37,254 bases of DNA from Prevotellaceae bacterium UBA4336 (GTDB lineage: Bacteria > Bacteroidota > Bacteroidia > Bacteroidales > Bacteroidaceae): NCBI GenBank assembly GCA_002394305.1, contig DGTM01000034.1:1-37254 (forward strand). The letters run 5' to 3'. The notes under the pieces were generated by a model. It was not told the origin of the DNA. It ran no database searches and was given only the letters and a program-made list of their open reading frames with translations. A program made the position numbers and the translations under genes. This document shows, one piece after another, positions 6,825 to 15,900 of the stretch. How positions within the stretch are numbered: position 1 is the first letter of the stretch; every line of letters starts with the position of its first letter.

Positions 6825-7328
6825 ATGGCAACAAATTTAAATCAAAAGCCCAAGCCTCGCAAGATGCGGGGAGTGGGAACGTACGAGGGCGACGACTTCA
6901 CATTCCGCCCATGCGAACCGGGTGAACCCACCCAACTGAACGTCAAGACCTGCAAGGGGGGCAAGACGTACGAGACGAAAAGCGAGAAGAAGCCACAGCG
7001 CGTGGCGCACCTCTCGTGCCCTGCCGACACTGCCGACCCCTATCGGGAATATACGGCACAGCTCAAACGGCTCGGCATCAAGCCTCAGACTCCACAGCAG
7101 CCCGAAACGACGCGCGTGGTGAAGGAGAACGGCCTGGAGTGCTACCTCGACGAGCAGACGCTGGAGCTGACGGTGCAAACCACACTCGCGCTCCCCACGC
7201 ACTTCCGCAACTGGCAGGCCGAACTGCTCAGGCAGGTGCAGCTCGTAGTGAGACGTCTGCCCGCTAACGAGACTTTCAACAAGACAATTAACAATCTAAA
7301 AAATCAAGGAGGAACACAGAATGTTTAA
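6825..7328 (+). CDS. Small hypothetical protein coupled to the DUF3987 gene
   Basis: 167 residues, hydrophilic, with a basic N-terminus (KPKPRKMRGVGTYEGDD) and a Pro/Thr-rich middle; no signal peptide or membrane segment. A more structured C-terminal half (LTVQTTLALPTHFRNWQAEL) precedes an amphipathic, positively charged end. Its last eight bases overlap the start of the VirE-N/DUF3987 gene, and an AAGGAGG sequence inside its own 3' end serves that gene, so the two are translationally coupled. I do not recognise the family; the coupling suggests it works with the primase-helicase-like partner. Confidence 0.75.
   Translation: MATNLNQKPKPRKMRGVGTYEGDDFTFRPCEPGEPTQLNVKTCKGGKTYETKSEKKPQRVAHLSCPADTADPYREYTAQLKRLGIKPQTPQQPETTRVVKENGLECYLDEQTLELTVQTTLALPTHFRNWQAELLRQVQLVVRRLPANETFNKTINNLKNQGGTQNV
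7307..7313 (+). promoter_or_regulatory. Strong Shine-Dalgarno site
   Basis: AAGGAGG lies seven bases before the ATG at 7321. Such a strong site is unusual among these genes, most of which show none, and it fixes the start of the 849-residue protein. Confidence 0.75.
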
Positions 7329-9870
7329 GGTAACTTATCAGGTAAAGACTTGGCTCCAGATGGAGCGTATGGGATGGAAGCAATGGCAGGAAAGCCTCGA
7401 ACTGGCAAAAGCCATTGTGGCAGAAGTGCGACGTTTGCTCAAGCTCTACAAAGAGACTGGCGACAAGCGGTACAAGGACCAAGCAGACGAGCAGAAACGC
7501 TCGCTGCCGGGTGCCTGCTTCCAGGCATCGGACTACGAAGAGAGTGTCGGCAAGAAGAAGTACAACAAAGGTAAGCGCGGGCGTTGGCGCGAGCAGATAC
7601 ATGCCTATCTGTCGGGGCTTGCCGTCATCGACGTGGACCACTGCGGCAATCCGCGTGAACTCTTCGAGCGCATCACGAGCATGCACGACTTGAAGAAGCT
7701 GGGCATCCTGCTCGTCTATGTCTCGGCAAGCGGAGAAGGGCTGAAGATTGTCTTCAAGGCTCGCCCCGAGTGGGGAAACCTCATCTGCAACCAGTACGAG
7801 ATGGCAAGCCTGCTCGGCATACTCCAGTACGTGGACGATGCTTGCAAGGACAGCTCGCGCCTCTCGTTCCTGACGGGCGAGGACGATGTGCTCTACATCG
7901 ACAAGACGGAGCTGTTCGACGAGGAGGAAACGCTCTTCCCCGAGTCGGAGGAGGTAAGCAGGACTGAGTATGACTTGCAGTTCGGGGACCGTTATCGGAA
8001 GGGACAGAAGGGATATTCCTCGCCTACGGTGCAACGATGGATTGACTACGAGAAAAGCCCCTCTCAAACTCCCCCAAAGAGGGAGAGCCTCAACGACGCA
8101 GCAACTCCCCAGCCCAGCGAGGCAGTGGCCTCCCCTTTGGGGGAGGTCGGGAGAGGGGCTTCGGAGGTGATTTTCTCGGAGCGAGAACTTGCCATCATCA
8201 AGGCTCTGAACGCCTACTACGGCAAAGAGCTGCCTGAAGGCAAACGCCATGCCACCTTCTGCCAGCAGACGGCACACTGGCTCCTGTGGCTCTTGGACAA
8301 CAATCCCGAGAGAGCCATTGCCATAGCACACGAGCTGGACTACGTGAAGAACTGGAAGCCTCAGCAGGGCGAGGTGGAAGACCTGGTTCGCTCTGCTGCC
8401 AGCAAGAAACTCCTGAAGAGCACTCCGAAGAATCTCAAGGAAGTGCTCGAGAAGGCTGGCATCGACACAGAACTGCCCGCTGGGGTTCTACAAGCCTCCG
8501 ACCCGATGAAGGACCTGCCCTTCGAGCAGTGGACTGACGAGATAGAGAGTCTCTTCGACGTGTTCCCATGCCTCCGCGAAGTGTGCGAGCCTCATCCGCG
8601 TCGCCTCTGGCCCTTCCTGCTCTTTGCCTCTGCTGCCATGATGGGCACTTGCATGACGCTGACCTACTACAGGTTCTATGCCGACCCGTCTGTCCGCTCG
8701 CGCCTGAACTACATCGTCCTCGGTGTAGGCGACCCGGCAAGCGGCAAGGGCACCCTCTCGCGCTTGCAGGAGGTGCTGCTGGCTCCCATCATCGACAGCG
8801 ACAGGCTGGCTGACGAGGCCACCAACGAGTGGAAGGAGAAGACGGATGCCATGAGTGCCAACAAGGAGAAGGAGATACGGCAGCACATCTACAACCGCAT
8901 GTTCGGTCCCCGTGCATCGAACACCGAGTTCATACGCTCGATGATGAACTGCAAGGCGTTTGTCGATGGCGAAGAGATGAACCTCCACCTCATCACCGTC
9001 GACTCGGAGAAAGACAACTCCATCAACATGTCGAAGAGCGGAGGATGGCAGAACCGCGACATCATGGTGCTGAAAAGCTTCCACAACGAGTTCGACTCGC
9101 AGCACTACTCGAACAAACAGAGCGTAAGCGGCAGGTTCCGAGTCTATTGGAATCAGATAGAGACGTGTACTCCGCCTACCTTGAAGCGCCTCGTCAACGA
9201 GCGTAACTTCAACTCGGGCCTCGACACCCGCATGGCAACGATACCGATGGGCAAACCCGACTTCGACATGATTCCGCTGGAGAGCGACCCCGACAAGTTC
9301 AAGGCAGCAAACGCACTGCTCCGCGAGTGGAGCTACAAACTGGACCAGCGCCAAGGCGAACTGCCCGTCTGGCCTCTCGTAGAGCACGTACACAGGTGGT
9401 GCGACGAAAGGCGAGCCATTGCCGAGTTCAACGACAAAGACCAGGCAGACTGGCTCCTCATAAAGCGCGTGCCGTATTACGGACTGAACGTGAGCATCCC
9501 CTACATCGACATGCGTCATTGGCAGGAACGCGAACAGACTGGCACGTACGTCATCGACGACACAGACCGACGCCTCTGCGACCTGGTGCTCGACATTCAG
9601 TACCGCACACAGCTGCACTGGTTCTACGACCAGCACTACAAATACTATTACGACCAAGTGCACAATGCTGCCGTACAGCGACGTCGCACGAACAAGTTCC
9701 TGGAGTGCTTCAGAAAGCTTCCCGAAGAATTTACCAACGAGCTGTTCGCACAAGTCTTCGGCTATGCCAACACCCACTCGGGGCAGAAGACACTTGAACG
9801 TCTGCTCGAAGACAAAGCTATCGAACGCACAATGCGGGGCAACTACAGGAAACTCGTTTCCGAGCTGTAA
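7321..9870 (+). CDS. VirE-N (BT4734-like) / DUF3987 primase-helicase-like protein
   Basis: 849 residues. The N-terminal part fits the BT4734/VirE-N type: LAVIDVDHC (around 100-108) carries a DxD-like acidic pair and VSASGEGLKIVFKA follows, both reminiscent of primase-polymerase active sites. The C-terminal part fits DUF3987, with GVGDPASGKGTLS (468-480) as a P-loop-like nucleotide-binding site. Such proteins in Bacteroidota are thought to act on DNA, often within mobile or recently acquired regions, but the exact reaction is not established. Residues 245-281 are encoded by a 107-bp palindromic repeat and form a Pro/Ser-rich linker between the two halves. The start is set by the AAGGAGG at 7307 and by overlap with the preceding gene. 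Antisense frames are long only because of GC-rich codon use. Confidence 0.85.
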   Translation: MFKVTYQVKTWLQMERMGWKQWQESLELAKAIVAEVRRLLKLYKETGDKRYKDQADEQKRSLPGACFQASDYEESVGKKKYNKGKRGRWREQIHAYLSGLAVIDVDHCGNPRELFERITSMHDLKKLGILLVYVSASGEGLKIVFKARPEWGNLICNQYEMASLLGILQYVDDACKDSSRLSFLTGEDDVLYIDKTELFDEEETLFPESEEVSRTEYDLQFGDRYRKGQKGYSSPTVQRWIDYEKSPSQTPPKRESLNDAATPQPSEAVASPLGEVGRGASEVIFSERELAIIKALNAYYGKELPEGKRHATFCQQTAHWLLWLLDNNPERAIAIAHELDYVKNWKPQQGEVEDLVRSAASKKLLKSTPKNLKEVLEKAGIDTELPAGVLQASDPMKDLPFEQWTDEIESLFDVFPCLREVCEPHPRRLWPFLLFASAAMMGTCMTLTYYRFYADPSVRSRLNYIVLGVGDPASGKGTLSRLQEVLLAPIIDSDRLADEATNEWKEKTDAMSANKEKEIRQHIYNRMFGPRASNTEFIRSMMNCKAFVDGEEMNLHLITVDSEKDNSINMSKSGGWQNRDIMVLKSFHNEFDSQHYSNKQSVSGRFRVYWNQIETCTPPTLKRLVNERNFNSGLDTRMATIPMGKPDFDMIPLESDPDKFKAANALLREWSYKLDQRQGELPVWPLVEHVHRWCDERRAIAEFNDKDQADWLLIKRVPYYGLNVSIPYIDMRHWQEREQTGTYVIDDTDRRLCDLVLDIQYRTQLHWFYDQHYKYYYDQVHNAAVQRRRTNKFLECFRKLPEEFTNELFAQVFGYANTHSGQKTLERLLEDKAIERTMRGNYRKLVSEL
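8055..8161. repeat. 107-bp palindromic element inside the DUF3987 coding frame
   Basis: The 35 bases at 8055-8089 (AAGCCCCTCTCAAACTCCCC...) are imperfectly repeated in reverse complement at 8127-8161 (ending GGTCGGGAGAGGGGCTT). About 37 bp lie between the arms. It is the most complete copy in this window of the G/C-rich palindromic family also seen at 499, 1021 and 28716. The reading frame stays open through it and gives the linker SPSQTPP...GEVGRGAS. The other copies are intergenic. Confidence 0.85.
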
Positions 9871-9871
9871 A

Positions 9872-9907
9872 GCAGAAAAGAGGAAAAGAGGAAAGTAGAC
9901 ATTTGAT
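9872..9907 (+). repeat. Solo copy of the 36-bp dispersed repeat
   Basis: These 36 bases are identical to 1279-1314 and to the reverse complement of 1484-1519. The copy begins one base after the stop codon of the DUF3987 gene, in the gap between two convergent transcription units. No second, inverted partner is present nearby. Confidence 0.9.
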
Positions 9908-9920
9908 GTTTTCAGGAGAA

Positions 9921-9957
9921 GAAAGGGACATGCCGCGACGGACATGCCCCCTTCTTT
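9921..9957 (-). terminator. Terminator hairpin of the large surface-protein operon
   Basis: In the minus-strand RNA, GAAGGGGGCATGTCC can pair with GGCATGTCCCTTTC through Watson-Crick and G-U pairs, about eight bases after the operon's last stop codon. On the plus strand the G-U pairs become A-C mismatches, so the hairpin works best for the minus strand. The layout resembles the terminator at 37171-37206 (GAAAGGGGG...CCCCCTTTC). Confidence 0.6.
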
Positions 9958-9964
9958 CACCTTT

Positions 9965-12900
9965 TCACTTTTTTACTTTCCGTCCTGCGATGATGTAGAC
10001 ACCGTGCCTTGCTGCCGACGGACGGATGCGCTGACCCATGAGGTTGTACGTATGGGTGTCGGCACCCGTTGCAGCGGAGATGCTGCCGACGGCATCGGGG
10101 TCGGCAAGGGTCAGACGCAGGGGCTCTGCCATCGTGCCAAGGGCGTCGGCCACGAAGCTGGGATGCTCCCTGACGTCGCTGCCGGCATCGCTGGTGAGGG
10201 AAACGACGGTGATGTCGATGTGTTCGCCCTCCTTGCCGCGTACGGGCAGCAGCAGCACGTCGCCGACGAAACGACCCGTGCCGCGGCACTCGCCATCCAC
10301 GAAGGCACCAACGACCCAGTCGGGACGGCTCTCGACGAAGTCACCGTCCATCAGGGTGGCAATGATGCACATCATGTCGGCATACCCGTGCACGTTCACC
10401 TGCCAGGGGCTCTGCTCTGCCTCGGCACGCCCTGCATAGAGGGCGCGGGCATTGACGCTGGGCACCGTGCCATAGACGAATGCCTTGCGCGACTGGCTCT
10501 TGTACATGTAGCCCCGTCCGGGACGGAACACCTCCACGTCGCCCTGCCAATGGCCTGCCGTGTAGACGGAGAAGCCTTCCTCCAGGTCTGCAAGGACGTC
10601 GCCTTCCTCCACGTCGAGGTAGGCAAAGGCATCCCCGAGTGTGAGCGTCTCGCCCAACGGATAGCCCAGCCAGTTCCAACCATCGGAGAGCACGACGTCG
10701 CCCTGCGTCGGGTTGTACTGCGCTCCCTGGAAGGTGAGGCGACGGGCCTGCGATGCTTCTATCTTCATAGCCTGCGTGGCTGCCACGAAGTCGGCTCCCT
10801 CGGGGGTGAGCACCATGCTGCAGGCGTCGCCCAGAGCACTGACGGCAAGGGGTGCTGCCAGGTCGTGACTTGCCCAGTTCCAGCCCTCGGCCAGGTCAAT
10901 CTGGGCCTCAGACTGGCGGATGCCGTAGCGGTACTCTACCACCTCGCTCTCCTCGCCCTGGTAGCTGACGGACATAATCTTCAGCGTCATGTCCCCCGTG
11001 ACGGGGATGGGCTTCTGGTAGAGCTGGCGCGTGGGGCTGTCGCAGGGACAGGTGCCATCGGTGGTGAAGTAGATAGAGGCGCCGGGGCTCTCGCAGGCGA
11101 GGGTCACGGTCTGTCCCGCATAGAGCTGCGTGCCGGAGAGACGCGAGCTGGTGGGTGCCTTGACAGCTTGCAGCAGAGCCGTGTCGACCACTGCCACCAT
11201 GGCCGTGGCTGCCACATCGTCGCCTACGACTTCGAGCTGTAGTGCAGTGGTGCCATAGAGGTTGCCGTTGACGTCAATCTCAGCCTGTCCGTCGGCATCG
11301 AGCGTGACAAGGGTCTGCCCCGCTCCTTCCTGCCCGATGGCGGCAGTCCGTGCAGAAGCGGAGGTTATCATCACCTTCTTGCCGACAGCTGCTGCGGTGG
11401 GCACGGCAGCGATGCGTACCGTCCTGCTACGTCCGTAGCCAATGTTGATGAGGGAGTCGACGACGAGCCCCGTGAGCTTCTTCCCGATGTCGAGCTTCTG
11501 CCGGAAGACCTCCGTCATGTTGATGCCTGCATAGCTCTCCACGTCACGCCCGACGATGAGCTGCACCTCGTCGTAGGCGCTGAGGTCAGGCAGGGCGATG
11601 CTCACCTTGGTGGCAAGCGTGTCGCTCTGTCCCTGGGCAGAGACTTCGGCATCGGGGAAGGTGAACTCGCCCAGAGGCAGCAGCGTCTCCTCCTCCGCGG
11701 TGATGCCCTTCACGTAGATGTTCCCAGGCGTCAGGGTGGCAGGCTTCATGTACTTGTCGAAGGTGATGAGCACGGAGCCCTCGGTGCCCTCGCCTGCCTC
11801 GTAGGCACGGGCGCTGACGACTTCGGGCTGTGTGGCCTGCACCATGCCGACGTTGACATCCATCTGCGGAGGCGGCACGGGCAGCCATTCGGTGCGGGTG
11901 GTCTGGTAGCCAGCCTTCTCGAACTTCACCTGCCAGAGGCCCTGCGGCACGTCCCAGGCATAGAGCCCCTCGGCATCGGTGTAGAGCGGGTTCTCCTGGC
12001 TGTACTGCGAGGCGTCCCAAAGGACAACCTCCTGCTGCAGGTCGCCGTACTCGTCCTCGTAGGTGCGCTTGTAGTAGGCGGTTGCCGTCACGCCCTCCAA
12101 CCTGTTGCTGGAGACACCCTCGTAGACGTAGCCCGAGGGGTCGATGATGGGTTCCACGATGGGATAAGGCAGCGAGGCGTCCCACTTGTCGTCTATCTCC
12201 TCCTTGTCGGCATAGGCACAGTCCCACGCGTTGCGATGGCGCTTGGCCCAGCGCATCTGGTTGCGCGACTCGGTCTTGGCTGCCTTGTAGATGCCCAGCG
12301 AGACGTTCGAGAGGTACTTGGCAAGCACGGAGCTGGCGTCGCCTATGTCGGTAGCCTTGACCATCCAGGCAGCCAGGTCGACCAGGTCGCAGCAGGAGAG
12401 GTAGCGCGTGGCAAGCTTGTTCTTGTACTCCTCGGATATCCAGAGCATCGACTTGGCCTGCGCGTCGTCCAGTCCGTTGCAGGGTTGCAGGCGCGAGATG
12501 AACTTCTGCCAGGCGTTCACGTCCTGGATGCCGTCGTGCAGATAGCGCGTCAGGGTGTTCAGCCCGCGCACTATCTCGAGCTTCTCCACATCGAAGTCCC
12601 CACCGGAGAGATAGCTGTTCACGCTGCTGATAGCCGTCTCGAGCACGATGATGCGCTCCTTGAGCTGCGTCACAGCCTCCGTGGCAATGGGAGCCCTGAA
12701 GGGACGGGGATGCCTGTTCTCCTCAGGCTGGTTCACGTCGTCGCTGTCGAAGGGCTGGATGTCGAACGCCACCTCCATGTACTTGTCCATGATGACCATG
12801 TTGCCGTTCTCGTCCAGGTAGTAGCACATCATGATGTTGCCGTAGTTGTCGTAGCAATAGATGATGTTGGTGTCCTCCGCTTCGGGGTCTTCGGGCTCGG

Positions 12901-15900
12901 GTATCTGGTTCGCCAGGGGCTCGATGGAGACGTTGTAGTCCTGCCCCTCCTCCTGCACCACCTCAATCTCAGTGATGGGAATCTCCTCCACCTCAGCCTC
13001 GGCTATCTGCACGTCCTGATATGGCACATGCGTGTCGAGGTCGGCATCCACGGTGACACGCACCGCTATGGGAGCCTGGTTGGAGTCGAACTTGCCGTGG
13101 GCTACCCAGCGGTCCATGTTCGCGATGTACTGTGCCTCCAGGTCTATCCACTCGTGCTCGATGGTGAAGACGTGTATCACACAGCTGTGCACCACCTCGG
13201 GACTGTTGTTCGTCAGGTTGGCAGTGAAGACGAACTCCGTGCCGGGCACGAAGGAATAGCTCTTCACGTTAGCCCGCACATGCTCCAGGTCGAAGCCGAC
13301 CCAGACGGTGCGGTGCGCCGGGGCATTGTAGAAGCGCATGTCGACATCCTTGGCCTGGACGCTGCGCTCGTTGTACTCCACGGGGCGCATCTCCGTCTGA
13401 CGGACAAGTCCCGAAGGCGAAGTCACCTTGGCCTGAATCTCGTGGATGGAGAGATTGGTGCACGATGCGAGGTTGGCACGCAGCGACCAGTAGCCGTCGG
13501 CCAGAGCCTTGGTGCGCCCCAGCTCCTTGCCCTTGTCGTAGACAACGACTTCGCTCATCGCTGCCGCATTGCCGTCGACGAAGATGCTGGGCAGGGAGAT
13601 GAGGGGAGCCGTCCAGATGGAGACGTCGGTGACGGTATAGCTGACGGAACCGATGGGCTGCAGCACAGTCCGTTCGCCGTCGAGCTTGAAGCGGACGTAG
13701 GCGTCGGGCGAATAGTTGCCGCGCGAGGTGGGCGTGATGCAGAACTTCACACGGTCGGTGAAGTTGTCGCCCAGCGGAACAGTCACGCTGCCGTCGCGAT
13801 ACTCATAGCTGCTCTGCCTGCCTGCTACCACCACGGAGCCCTCGACCATCGGGGAAGTGGCATGCAGGTTGAAGACAAGCTCCACGTCGCTGACACGCTG
13901 CTTGTACTCGTCCTGGAAGTCCACCTTGGCCGAAAGGGTCAGGTAATTGCCCTCCACGATGCTGGCCTTACTAACAGAGAACTTCGTGTTCTCGCCGGTA
14001 TAGTAGAACTTGCTCTCCTCGAAGACGGGAATCACCACATTGCGGAGTTCCAGTATCAAGCCGTCCCGCACCTTTATCTGGTTCATGACAAAGTCCTCGC
14101 CCGCCTTCAGTCCGGCATCGGCATAGCCGCTCAGGGTGCTCAGGGTGCCGAAGAAGTTGCTCTTCCCCAGGGTGACAAGCGTATAGTCCCCTTCGGGAAG
14201 GTCGGTCAGGTAGATGAAGTTAGGCGTCTTGTTGTGGTCCAGCAGGTCGCCCAGCTCGTCGCTCTCCGTGGGCGTAAAGTTGGTGTTGTAGGTCTCGTGC
14301 CTTACCAAATGCCCGGCAGCATCGTAGAGGAGCCCCTCCACGCTGGTGTTGTCCGTCACCAGGAAGCGTGCAAACACCTTGCCAAGCTCCGTGACGGGGA
14401 ACAGAAGCTCCAGGCTCTTGTCGGCACCCACGCTGGCAGTAACGCTGGCAGGAGCGAACTTCCCGTTCGTGCTCGTGCAAGTGGCTACTATCTCATCGCC
14501 CACGCCTGCACCGCTCAGGATATAGATGCGGCCAGCCTCCACGATGAAGTCCTGCAAAGCACTCTGCGTAGACTTATTATATAATGTATAGGAGACGTCC
14601 TCCTGATACGGGAAGTAGTTGTCGTCACTCGGCACTTTGCCCTCGGGGACAGCAGTCGTATAGGCAAAGCCGACGTGAGCCGTCACGCCCGTTATGCGAT
14701 TGATGCGAAGCTCCCCGAAGTCCGCTCCGCTCTCTCCTGCCAGGCCCTGAATGTCCTCCGCGGCATAAGTCTTGGTGAAGGGAACGTAGCCGCTGGCAGA
14801 GACGCGGACGGTGGTGGGCACCATCCTCGACGTCAGGGAGAATTTGCCCTCGGCATCAGCTACTGCACTCACTGTCACGGTGCCGCCGCCTCCGAGGCTC
14901 TGCTCGTAGACGACGTATGCTCCGCCCAAAGGCTTGTCCGTCATATCGTCTGTCACGACACCGTAGCACTGCACGGCAGGTATGGCCTCCAGGGTGACGG
15001 TGGCAACATTCTCGCCTGCCACGACGGTATACGTCCCTGGCTCGGGAGCATAGTATGCAGCTGCCATGTCAGCGGGCAAGGCAATGCTGTACCCCAGGAC
15101 AGCCTTCTCCAGCTGGCCTTCCACCTTGGCGCCCTGGCAGAGGAAGACGTCGTCGGCAGTAGTCCAGGTGATGCCCACCTTGTCGGTGACATCGGTGCCG
15201 TCGGCATATCGGACACGCAGAGTAACGTCATAGGGCAGCTTCATGCCTGTGAGCTCATATTGTTTGTTCTCCTCGTCGATGCTGATGACATCGCTTTCAT
15301 AAATGATGTCGCCCGTCAGATTCTTCACGAAGACCTTCTGCTTGGTCCCCCGGATGAGGTTTGTGAACGTGTAGTACAGACGGTCGCTGATGACGTACTT
15401 GAGGCGCTGGCCGCTCTTCACGTTCAGCACTTCGAGCGAAGCATTCTTGTAGCGCCCGTCGGCACACTCGCTGGGCAAATGCAGCTCCAGGGTGCACACC
15501 TTGCTCTTCAGGGGCGAGATGGTAAAACGGTTCCACGTGGCATCCGCCTCGTAAAGCCCCACAGCCTCCTCGGGAACGTACACAACAACATCGTCGGGCA
15601 GGCCGTCGAAAGCATAGCTGCCTACCACAGGCGGAACCGTAGCATAGCAATCGATGGCCCTCATGGATGTACATCCGCGGAAGGCATAGCTCCCGATTCT
15701 TGAGATGCACGAGGGGAGCTCCACCTCCTGTATGTTGGCGTTGTTCTCCAGCCAACGGGATGCCACTGCATCCGAACCATAGGCACGCGAGAAGTCTATG
15801 TAGGTGAGATTCTGATAATAATACGGGAAGCCCCAGTCATTGTCGCTTATCACACCGTCCACAACGAAGTGCGTCACCATGCCACGGTATGAGCTGCCCA

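Noticed and set aside
9921..9957. GGACATGCC direct repeat as a regulatory site
   Set aside because: It is better explained as the two arms of the minus-strand terminator hairpin.
12236..14584. A 782-codon plus-strand frame opposite the giant surface-protein gene
   Set aside because: It is a shadow of the minus-strand gene: low-complexity Val/His/Gly-rich translation, no known motif, and the minus-strand frame has clear domains, a signal peptide and a tail.
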